Assembly (NCBI GenBank): GCA_945906715.1
Contig: CAMDRK010000218.1
Location: 1-5,012 of the forward strand
DNA: 5,012 bases
Origin: Nitrospira lenta
GTDB lineage: Bacteria > Nitrospirota > Nitrospiria > Nitrospirales > Nitrospiraceae
Direction: 5' to 3'
The notes below the pieces were generated by a model. The model made no database searches. It was not told the DNA's origin and was given only the letters and a program-made list of their open reading frames with translations. A program made the translations under genes and the position numbers. Shown in pieces: positions 1 through 5,012 of this stretch. Within the stretch, counting starts at the first letter, position 1, and each line of letters opens with the position of its first letter.

Positions 1-1
1 A

Positions 2-580
2 CCTGCGTGGAACTTTGATCGTGAGGAGCCAGGCAACCTTCCCAGAGAATTTTCAATTGGAACGATGTTTGATGGACGGCCTGCAGGCGATTGGCAAGTC
101 CTCGCGACGGATCGCGCCAAGAGTCCGCCGCATGTGCTCGCCCAGCTCATGGGCAAGGGAGCCGAACATGCCTACAAACTGGCACTGATCAAGGAAGTCA
201 TCGCCGCTGATCTTAATCTCGAAGTATCGTTCTTGCCGATCCAGGGACGGGCGGACATGGGTGGTGGCCTGATTTGGCGGGCGGCCGACGATCGCAATTA
301 CTATCTGGCACGGGCCAACCCGCTGGAACAAAACATTCGAGTGTATCGGGTCGAGAAAGGCGTTCGACACCTGTTAGAAAACTTCGACCAGACGATTAAC
401 GTGAGGCAGTGGCACAGACTGCGGGTCACCCATCAAGGCTGTCGCGTAAACATCTTCTATGACGACAAGCAAGTCTTCGATCTCTGTGACAAGACGTTCC
501 ACGACGGGATGATTGGACTATGGACCAAATCGGATGCCGTCACCTACTTCGACGATCTCCGGCTGCAGCATGTGAAATGA
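2..580 (+). CDS. Concanavalin-like (DUF1080 / 3-keto-disaccharide hydrolase-like) domain protein, 3' part
   Basis: The reading frame is open to the left edge, so the start is outside the window. An internal ATG at 65 exists, but the codons before it encode PAWNFD...LPREFSIGT, which matches the usual opening of this beta-sandwich family (W-F-D ... LP..F), and the ATG has only a weak ribosome site. Numbered from that ATG, visible hallmarks are GDWQV (8-12), SPPHVLAQ (20-27), GGGLIWRAADDRNYYLARAN (67-85), LEQNIRVYRVEKG (87-99), WHRLRV (116-121) and GLWTKSDAVTYFDDL (151-165). These resemble the jelly-roll domain annotated DUF1080 or 3-keto-disaccharide hydrolase, often found in exported proteins. 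No catalytic site can be assigned and the actual substrate is unknown. A signal peptide, if any, lies upstream of the window. The gene is GC-rich like tex and unlike the cassette that follows. The family call is from memory of the motif pattern. Confidence 0.82.
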   Translation, partial: PAWNFDREEPGNLPREFSIGTMFDGRPAGDWQVLATDRAKSPPHVLAQLMGKGAEHAYKLALIKEVIAADLNLEVSFLPIQGRADMGGGLIWRAADDRNYYLARANPLEQNIRVYRVEKGVRHLLENFDQTINVRQWHRLRVTHQGCRVNIFYDDKQVFDLCDKTFHDGMIGLWTKSDAVTYFDDLRLQHVK

Positions 581-608
581 ACGCACACGAGACAACGGGC
601 GAGGGTTG

Positions 609-661
609 ATCTGGTTCATTTGGTCTGTCTGGTTCAACCAAACAAACGAAACAGACCAGAT
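609..661. repeat. 53-base imperfect palindrome with 9-base rhythm
   Basis: The arms are 26 bases around a centre at 635. The outer seven bases (ATCTGGT at 609-615, ACCAGAT at 655-661) and the inner GGTT / AACC pair perfectly, and about 20 of 26 positions match overall. Within the left arm, units of nine bases recur (TCTGGTTCA, TTTGGTCTG, TCTGGTTCA at 610, 619 and 628). The right arm shows the complementary ACC-type units, and related purine-rich units continue to about 680. It looks like an extragenic repeat element of a type I recall from Nitrospira genomes. There is no T-run after it, so it is not a standard terminator, although it could still form a strong RNA stem behind the left gene. 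Confidence 0.7.
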
Positions 662-689
662 AAACAAGAAAGACCTGTCTGGCGAAGCG

Positions 690-713
690 TGGGGTCACCT
701 CACAATGACCCCA
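690..713. repeat. Perfect 8-bp inverted repeat (TGGGGTCA / TGACCCCA)
   Basis: TGGGGTCA (690-697) and TGACCCCA (706-713) form a perfect 8-bp stem with an 8-base loop, extendable by a G-T pair. The sequence after it is ATCTCC rather than a T-run, so intrinsic termination is unlikely. The right arm plus one base (706-714) is the exact reverse complement of 3046-3054 on the other side of the cassette. Confidence 0.6.
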
Positions 714-802
714 TCTCCTACTAACCCATGTTGATTTTTATGAGCCAGTACCCGGCAAGAGGCAGAGAAGAGGAAGTACGCGGTGGACGGCGATTCAGAC
801 CG

Positions 803-823
803 AAATGACTCCTGACACCTTTT
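803..823 (-). repeat. Repeat-like motif, AAGGTGTCAGGAGTCATTT type
   Basis: On the minus strand this reads AAAAGGTGTCAGGAGTCATT plus one more T. I recall this motif as a frequent extragenic sequence near REP-associated (IS200-like) transposases in several bacterial groups; that link is from memory and no transposase is present here. It ends 20 bases before the -35 box of the cassette promoter. A related GGGGTCAGG motif lies beyond the other end of the cassette at 3044-3069. Confidence 0.5.
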
Positions 824-842
824 CTCCCTCCTCTCTATTTTT

Positions 843-872
843 TTGACAAGTTGCTCTCCTGCCCTCTTTAAT
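843..872 (+). promoter_or_regulatory. Sigma70-type promoter of the DGQHR cassette
   Basis: A perfect -35 box TTGACA (843-848) is followed after 18 bases by TTTAAT (867-872), five of six matches to the -10 consensus. A run of T residues lies directly upstream and overlaps the -35 box. Transcription would start near 879-880, giving a leader of about 45 bases before ATG 924. A second, weaker overlapping pair is TTGCTC (851-856) with TATAAG (875-880), also 18 bases apart. TAATCG occurs directly repeated at 869-874 and 887-892, overlapping the -10 region. Confidence 0.7.
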
Positions 873-889
873 CGTATAAGACTAGCTAA

Positions 890-956
890 TCGACGAACAA
901 GGTTACTCTCAGAGGGTCACAATATGCCTCTTATTCTTCGACGCCCAATTCGTCGA
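890..956. promoter_or_regulatory. Inverted TCGACGAA / TTCGTCGA pair around the start codon
   Basis: TCGACGAA (890-897) and its exact reverse complement TTCGTCGA (949-956) flank the Shine-Dalgarno sequence and ATG 924. In RNA they could pair across a 51-base loop holding the ribosome site. In DNA they could be paired binding sites for a regulator. Autorepression is known for DndB, a relative of the encoded protein, but binding here is only inferred. Confidence 0.3.
911..916 (+). promoter_or_regulatory. Ribosome binding site deciding the ATG 924 start
   Basis: AGAGGG lies seven bases before ATG 924, a good Shine-Dalgarno match and distance. The upstream in-frame TTG at 843 has only pyrimidine-rich sequence before it and sits inside the -35 box, so a transcript from this promoter would not include it. 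Confidence 0.7.
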
Positions 957-1961
957 CCCTTAATTCTTCGACCTTCAGCCACAACCAAGAGCACCCCGTC
1001 TTACCCAGCTTTCCCGCTTACCCAAAATGATCACCGTTTCTACTTCTCGACGATCCCTGTCGGGGATCTTTATCCTTATTGTTTCGTATCAAGACGGGAT
1101 GAAGATCCCGAGGCAGGCTTTCAAAGAACCTTGAACATCAGCCGTGCAGAAGACATAGCGAGATATCTCGCTAAAGGCACAGGATCAATTCCTACCAACA
1201 TTGTTCTATCAGCACAAGAACATGCTCAACTGAATTATGACTCCAGAGCTAAAACACTGTCATTTAATCGAGTGGAAAAATCCTTCCTGGTCCTTGATGG
1301 CCAGCACAGATTGCTCGGTTACCACCTATGCAAGGAAAACCATAAGAAAGACTTGCGTGTTCCAGTGTCGATCTACGTTGGCCTTTCCAGATCAACCGAA
1401 ACGTCTCTGTTTATTGATATCAATACAACTCAACGGGGGGTTCCAGCGGCCCTCTTGCTCGACATCAAGCAGGTGGCCAATATCGAGAACCAGATGGAAC
1501 AGACTCTTCGGCAAATCTTCGACCGGTTGAACAAGGACACGAGATCACCTCTCGTTGGCAAGCTTAGTCCTTCTCGATCCGCCTCCGGGAAAATTTCTCG
1601 TGTTACTTTTAATCGTTCTCTGGAGCCTGTACTTCGACTGCCATTAATGCTCGACGTCGAAGACGAAGCCAGATATTCACTCGTACGAAATTATCTTGGG
1701 GCTCTCGACGCCGAATTGGAAAACAAGAAGCTTTTGACGCGGTCTAGTTTTTTCGAAGCGGCATTCTGCGTCTTCGATGAAGCGATTCGAATGGCTACGA
1801 CAACATCTGGCAATGCAAAGCAAGGGAGCATTCAATCTGTCATACGACCAATTGCCAAAATTGATTACACAACCCTTTCAGATGGAAATGCCAAGAACAT
1901 TAGCGAAGCGATGAAGGCAACCATCCAAAAGAGCATATCAATCACGTCGGACATGGTGTGA
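924..1961 (+). CDS. DGQHR-domain protein, DndB/DpdB-like
   Basis: This 345-residue protein carries the signature of the DGQHR / DndB family (PF14072 type). From ATG 924 the marks are QRTLNISRAEDIARYLA (about 67-83), IPTNIVLS (89-96), FLVLDGQHRLLGY (121-133, DGQHR at 125-129), VPVSIYVG (146-153) and FIDINTTQRGV (163-173); the C-terminal half is less conserved and mostly helical in character. Length is close to DndB. In the family, DndB is a DNA-binding, ATP-modulated repressor of phosphorothioation genes, and DpdB takes part in 7-deazaguanine insertion into DNA. Which role applies here cannot be told, since dndACDE and dpdA homologues are absent from the window. A longer TTG start at 843 would add 27 residues but overlaps the promoter. 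The N-terminus is basic and repetitive (PLILRRPIRRPLILRP). The stop overlaps the next gene by four bases. Family assignment is firm; function is open. Confidence 0.88.
   Translation: MPLILRRPIRRPLILRPSATTKSTPSYPAFPLTQNDHRFYFSTIPVGDLYPYCFVSRRDEDPEAGFQRTLNISRAEDIARYLAKGTGSIPTNIVLSAQEHAQLNYDSRAKTLSFNRVEKSFLVLDGQHRLLGYHLCKENHKKDLRVPVSIYVGLSRSTETSLFIDINTTQRGVPAALLLDIKQVANIENQMEQTLRQIFDRLNKDTRSPLVGKLSPSRSASGKISRVTFNRSLEPVLRLPLMLDVEDEARYSLVRNYLGALDAELENKKLLTRSSFFEAAFCVFDEAIRMATTTSGNAKQGSIQSVIRPIAKIDYTTLSDGNAKNISEAMKATIQKSISITSDMV
933..977 (+). repeat. Three 15-base direct repeats at the 5' end of the DGQHR gene
   Basis: ATTCTTCGAC, ATTCGTCGAC and ATTCTTCGAC start at 933, 948 and 963, exactly 15 bases apart. 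They encode the repetitive, arginine-rich N-terminus and lie 9 bases after the start codon. The middle copy contains the TTCGTCGA that is inverted at 890-897. Even spacing near a start codon resembles operator iterons, but a simple in-frame duplication of five codons explains it equally well. Confidence 0.5.
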
Positions 1962-2992
1962 ACTTCCCCAAAGGCGCGGTTTGGCAATCTTGTCGTAACC
2001 ACGCACTCATTTCAATCACCGACGACAGCTCATTTTCCCCACATAACCCCTTAACTCTGACTAGCTGGCGCCAGACAGGTAGTTTTTCCGTTGTTACTGC
2101 CTCGCCAAAAGGCTTTACACTGGAATGTTCCGCTGCAGAAATTGGATCAGCAATACTGGGAGACATTGAATATCTGTTCAATCATGTCGCCGAGCACCGC
2201 ACTCTTGTTCACGACTCAATCAAGAGAAACCAATGGAATAGTCCTGCTTGGCTACTTGTAACTATTTACTACTGGGGTTTATTCGCAGCACTTATATGGA
2301 CCCGACTTCTAGGGAAGAGTGTTATTTATTTGGATCGACAATCCATAAGGGATCTACGAACTCTTGCTAAAATTACGAACGGTAGTCCAGCAGGAGGGGG
2401 GACGTATCGGCTTGAAATAGGTAAAGACCTTAGTTCAACTAGCCGAGAAGTTATTCTTGGAAAACTTCCTGCGGCCCATTTTCACGAATGCGCCTGGCAA
2501 CAGATAATTCGAGATGCGAAAGATCGATTCGATCAATATGCAAACGAGGAGACTGACAAAACTGAGTTCAGAATGTTTAAGTGCCTTGCGTTTTCAGATC
2601 ACACATCAACCGATGCATGGCCGAGCGAGCTAAGAAATGCTGTGAATTACAGGCCTGGCTTCGCATACACTCAGGTAATCAAAACGCCAGGGCTGGACCT
2701 GATTCAGTTCATCAAGAGTCATCATTTCGAATCCGTAGAAGATGTCGTTGACACCTATGAACTAGAGTTAGGAAAAATTACATCAACATCAAGAATTGGC
2801 ACCACCCCGTCAAGCTACTCTAGGATTATGTTTCTTAAGGCTATTATCCTCACAAGCCTTTGCGAGGAATTATTCGCTGAGGTCCTTGGAATAAGGAGAC
2901 TTGATCCCAGATGGTCAAACAAGAGAGTTTCGTTTTATAAAGAACGCGGCGTTCAACAAGAAGGAAAAATCTGGCCTCTCGAAAATGGATAA
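1958..2992 (+). CDS. Unknown protein coupled to the DGQHR gene, possibly HEPN-like
   Basis: I do not recognise a named family for this 344-residue protein. GTG 1958 overlaps the upstream stop as GTGA, which suggests translational coupling; no other ATG, GTG or TTG start occurs in the first 50 or so codons. A hydrophobic segment at 97-114 (AWLLVTIYYWGLFAALIW) followed by TRLLGK is either a membrane helix or, more likely given the soluble rest, a buried helix. The YY-x3-FAA pattern is like the first helix of HEPN domains. At 221-231, WPSELRNAVNY gives R226-N227 then Y231, resembling the HEPN R-N-x3-H motif with Tyr in place of His. Residues 187-210 are strongly charged, and a hydrophobic helix rich in Leu and Ile lies at 289-311 (RIMFLKAIILTS, then LCEELFAEVL). 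The gene has AT-rich codon use compared with tex. Its role probably depends on the DGQHR partner. The HEPN idea is a hypothesis only. Confidence 0.8.
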   Translation: MNFPKGAVWQSCRNHALISITDDSSFSPHNPLTLTSWRQTGSFSVVTASPKGFTLECSAAEIGSAILGDIEYLFNHVAEHRTLVHDSIKRNQWNSPAWLLVTIYYWGLFAALIWTRLLGKSVIYLDRQSIRDLRTLAKITNGSPAGGGTYRLEIGKDLSSTSREVILGKLPAAHFHECAWQQIIRDAKDRFDQYANEETDKTEFRMFKCLAFSDHTSTDAWPSELRNAVNYRPGFAYTQVIKTPGLDLIQFIKSHHFESVEDVVDTYELELGKITSTSRIGTTPSSYSRIMFLKAIILTSLCEELFAEVLGIRRLDPRWSNKRVSFYKERGVQQEGKIWPLENG

Positions 2993-3095
2993 TGCCGAAC
3001 TGCCAGTCCCGTTGTCCACTTTAGCCTTCCGCTAAGTCATGATAAATGGGGTCAGGCATGACTATTGACTTATGGCTCCTCGTTGCATAGGCTCG
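2993..3095. other. Convergent intergenic gap with small stem-loops
   Basis: This gap separates the ends of the cassette and of tex. ACT-T-TTAGC and GCTAAGT (3018-3025, 3031-3037) form a short stem with one bulge. AGTCATG (3035-3041) can pair perfectly with CATGACT (3057-3063). TAAGTCA (3033-3039) can instead pair with TGACTTA (3066-3072). These stems share bases and so exclude one another. None is followed by a T-run on either strand, so termination for either gene is not clearly encoded. Confidence 0.55.
3044..3069 (+). repeat. Repeat-like motif, AAATGGGGTCAGG type
   Basis: AAATGGGGTCAGGCATGACT followed by ATTGAC resembles a recurrent extragenic sequence I recall from the same kinds of genomes as the TGACACC motif at 803-823; the two share GTCAGG in opposite orientation. 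ATGGGGTCA (3046-3054) is the exact reverse complement of 706-714. Both lie just outside the two-gene cassette, which they therefore frame as inverted copies. No transposase is present. Confidence 0.45.
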
Positions 3096-5012
3096 CTACT
3101 TCTTCTGCTTGGCGCGCGCTAGGGCCAAAGCCATGGCCATCGTGCTGGCTGGCTGTGGCTGGCGATCCGGAGCATGCTGGGGTATCGGCGGACGCCGGAT
3201 ACGCGGCTCGCGTGCGACTCCCGCAGAGACCTCGACCGGGGAACGATCTGAAGTCGGAGCACTGCCTGACACATCATCAAGGCGCATGGTCAGAGAGATG
3301 CGCTGGCGCTTCACATCGACGTCCAGCACCTTCACCTTCACAATCTGACCAGGCTTGACCACCTCATGCGGGTCCTTGATGAACTTATTGGCCAGCGCCG
3401 ACACATGCACGAGGCCGTCCTGATGCACACCGACATCGACGAAAGCGCCGAAGGCTGCAACGTTCGTGACCACACCTTCGAGGACCATGCCGGGATGTAG
3501 ATCAGTCAGAGACTCGATGCCTTCTTGGAATGTGGCCGTCTTGAATTCCGGACGCGGATCGCGGCCAGGTTTTTCCAACTCAGTCAGGATGTCGCGCACT
3601 GTCGGCACCCCGAACTTCTGATCGGTGAAGTCCGCGGGAGATAATCCCTTCAATGCTGTCGGTTGGCCCATCACGTCCACGATACCCTTGCTGATACGTG
3701 CAAGAATGCGCTCGACAACCGGATAGGCTTCCGGGTGGACCGAAGAACGATCCAGCGGATTGTCACCGTCATTGATGCGGAGAAAGCCTGCGGCCTGTTC
3801 GAACGTTTTGTCGCCCAAACGCGGCACTTTACGGATCGTGGTGCGATTCGTGAAAGGACCGTTCGCATCACGGTATTCGACGATGTTCTTCGCCAGTGCC
3901 TTATTTAGGCCAGACACCCGTTCAAGCAACGGGGCTGATGCCGTATTGACGTCCACACCCACGGCATTGACGCAGTCTTCGACGGTCGCGTCGAGCGAAC
4001 GCGCCAGTGCCCGTTGGTTCACATCGTGCTGATATTGGCCGACCCCGATCGCCTTGGGATCGATCTTCACCAGTTCAGCCAGGGGATCTTGCAGGCGACG
4101 GGCGATGGAGACGGCGCCTCGCAGGCTGACATCCAACGTAGGAAACTCGGCAGCGGCGAAAGCCGACGCTGAATAGACCGAAGCTCCGGCTTCGCTCACC
4201 ACAACCTTGGCCACTTTCTGTTCCGGCTTCTGCGCCGTGACGAGTTTGATCACCTCGATAGCCAGCTTGTCGGTCTCACGGCTGCCGGTACCGTTACCGA
4301 TCGAGATCAATTCGACGCCATACTGCACGACCAACCTGGCCAGGGTCGCCAGCGATCCCTGCCAGTCATTGCGCGGCTGGAGCGGATAAACAGTCGTCGT
4401 CTCCAGCAGCTTGCCGGTTGCATCGACCACCGCCACCTTGCAACCCGTGCGAATGCCTGGATCGAGACCGAGCACAGCCTTTGGACCCGCAGGGGCCGCC
4501 AGCAACAGCTCGTGCAGATTGCGTCCGAAAATCTTGATCGCCTCGGCTTCCGCCGCTTCACGCAACTGCACCAGCAATTCCACAGAAAGTTGCAGGTGCA
4601 TTTTGATACGCCAGGTCCAATCGCACACCGCCATGAGCCACGAGTCCGCGCGACGGCCACGGTCTTCGATGCCGACATGCGCCGCGATTGTTGCAACACA
4701 GGGATGCGGCACGACGGCTTCGAGCACCTCGCCCAAGGTCAATTCAATCTTCAATACGCCCAATGTGCGGCCACGGAATAGCGCCAGCGCGCGATGCGAG
4801 GGAATGGTGCGGATCGATTCCGAGTAGGCATAATAATCCCGAAACTTTTCGTCTTGAGCTGTTTCCTTGCCCTTCATCACGGTGGAGGTGACAACTCCCT
4901 GGTCCCACAGGCGTGTGCGCAATTTCTCGAGCAGTTCTGCGGTTTCGGCAAACCGCTCAACCAGAATATCCCGCGCACCCTCAAGCGCGGACTTTGCATC
5001 CGGCACATTGAT
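3096..5012 (-). CDS. tex: Tex, S1-domain RNA-binding transcription accessory protein (N-terminus outside window)
   Basis: The frame runs past the right edge (INVPDAKSALEGARDIL), so roughly the first 130-150 residues, the N-terminal helix-turn-helix-like domain, are missing from view. A GTG at 5006-5004 is internal, not the start. Numbered from it, the YqgF/RuvC-like domain begins at LGLDPGIRTG (179-188) and includes ISIGNGTGSRETD (235-247) and VSEAGASVYSAS (270-281). The helix-hairpin-helix region covers about 346-412 (NAVGVDVNTASAPLL, NGPF, LGDKTFEQAAGFLRI). The S1 domain covers about 507-576 (GMVLEGVVTNVAAFGAFVDV, DGLVHVSAL, RISLTMRL). A 60-residue proline- and charge-rich tail ends in LARAKQKK. 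Tex is a conserved cytoplasmic nucleic-acid-binding protein linked to transcription and RNA handling. Its GC-rich composition contrasts with the cassette it converges on. No frameshift is seen. Confidence 0.97.
   Translation of the reverse strand: MNVPDAKSALEGARDILVERFAETAELLEKLRTRLWDQGVVTSTVMKGKETAQDEKFRDYYAYSESIRTIPSHRALALFRGRTLGVLKIELTLGEVLEAVVPHPCVATIAAHVGIEDRGRRADSWLMAVCDWTWRIKMHLQLSVELLVQLREAAEAEAIKIFGRNLHELLLAAPAGPKAVLGLDPGIRTGCKVAVVDATGKLLETTTVYPLQPRNDWQGSLATLARLVVQYGVELISIGNGTGSRETDKLAIEVIKLVTAQKPEQKVAKVVVSEAGASVYSASAFAAAEFPTLDVSLRGAVSIARRLQDPLAELVKIDPKAIGVGQYQHDVNQRALARSLDATVEDCVNAVGVDVNTASAPLLERVSGLNKALAKNIVEYRDANGPFTNRTTIRKVPRLGDKTFEQAAGFLRINDGDNPLDRSSVHPEAYPVVERILARISKGIVDVMGQPTALKGLSPADFTDQKFGVPTVRDILTELEKPGRDPRPEFKTATFQEGIESLTDLHPGMVLEGVVTNVAAFGAFVDVGVHQDGLVHVSALANKFIKDPHEVVKPGQIVKVKVLDVDVKRQRISLTMRLDDVSGSAPTSDRSPVEVSAGVAREPRIRRPPIPQHAPDRQPQPASTMAMALALARAKQKK

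Larger units (their letters stand above)
581..923. other. Intergenic region with repeats and the cassette promoter
   Basis: No credible gene is seen in these 343 bases. From left to right the stretch holds a long imperfect palindrome (609-661), a perfect short hairpin (690-713), a tiny unsupported frame (728-808), a repeat-like TGACACC motif (803-823), a pyrimidine-rich run leading into seven T residues (838-844), and a promoter overlapping those T residues (843-880). No hairpin is followed by a T-run, so no intrinsic terminator for the left gene is evident. Confidence 0.75.

Noticed and set aside
53..370. Minus-strand frame opposite the left gene
   Set aside because: It is antisense to a frame with clear family motifs and encodes no recognisable protein.
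690..713. Intrinsic terminator for the left gene
   Set aside because: The stem is perfect but no T-run follows and it is 110 bases beyond the stop codon.
728..808. Short frame MLIFMSQYPARGREEEVRGGRRFRPK (26 residues) with stop inside the TGACACC motif
   Set aside because: No Shine-Dalgarno sequence, no recognisable family, and it lies in repeat-like intergenic DNA; it might be a remnant of a lost gene end but nothing supports that.
843..923. N-terminal extension of the DGQHR protein from TTG 843
   Set aside because: The TTG is part of the -35 box, has no ribosome site, and the codons look unconserved in character; ATG 924 is better supported.
933..977. CRISPR-like array
   Set aside because: Only three 15-base units without spacers, inside a coding sequence.
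4307..4699. Other-frame minus-strand frame within tex, and several plus-strand frames at 3065-4891
   Set aside because: All overlap the well-supported tex coding sequence and show the arginine- or serine-rich composition typical of GC-rich shadow frames.

Overview
The window holds four protein-coding genes in three blocks. The two outer genes look like ordinary chromosomal genes and both run off the window. Between them lies a compact, less GC-rich two-gene cassette (about 924-2992) framed by repeat-like intergenic DNA. In one 60-base line sampled from each, GC is 24/60 at 2221-2280 in the cassette and 36/60 at 4381-4440 in tex. The source is a free-living bacterium of moderately high GC. The TGGTCT/ACCAGA palindrome at 609-661 and the TGACACC / GGGGTCAGG motifs resemble extragenic repeats I remember from Nitrospira-type genomes. 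That placement rests on memory and is tentative.

Left block: the 3' end of a gene for a concanavalin-like (DUF1080 / 3-keto-disaccharide hydrolase-like) domain protein, ending at 580. A 343-base non-coding stretch follows (581-923). It carries a 53-base imperfect palindrome with a 9-base internal rhythm, a perfect 8-bp hairpin, a repeat-like TGACACC motif, and a convincing sigma70-type promoter for the next gene.

Middle block: a DGQHR-domain (DndB/DpdB-like) protein and a downstream unknown protein, joined by a 4-base GTGA overlap and so probably translated together. DGQHR proteins are known from DNA phosphorothioation (DndB) and 7-deazaguanine DNA modification (DpdB) clusters. No modification or restriction enzyme is present here, so this is an orphan DGQHR gene with a dedicated partner. 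The partner has an aromatic YY helix and an RN-x3-Y motif that suggest, without proving, a degenerate HEPN-like fold. The pair is the best candidate in the window for an undescribed, possibly defence-related system. The first possible start of the DGQHR gene (TTG at 843) lies inside the -35 box; the real start is most likely ATG 924, behind a Shine-Dalgarno sequence.

Right block: on the minus strand and converging on the cassette, most of tex, which encodes the RNA-binding transcription accessory protein (YqgF-like, helix-hairpin-helix and S1 domains). Its N-terminal domain lies beyond the right edge. The 103-base convergent gap contains a GGGGTCAGG-type repeat motif and overlapping small stem-loops. 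Part of that motif is the inverse of a sequence on the left side of the cassette.
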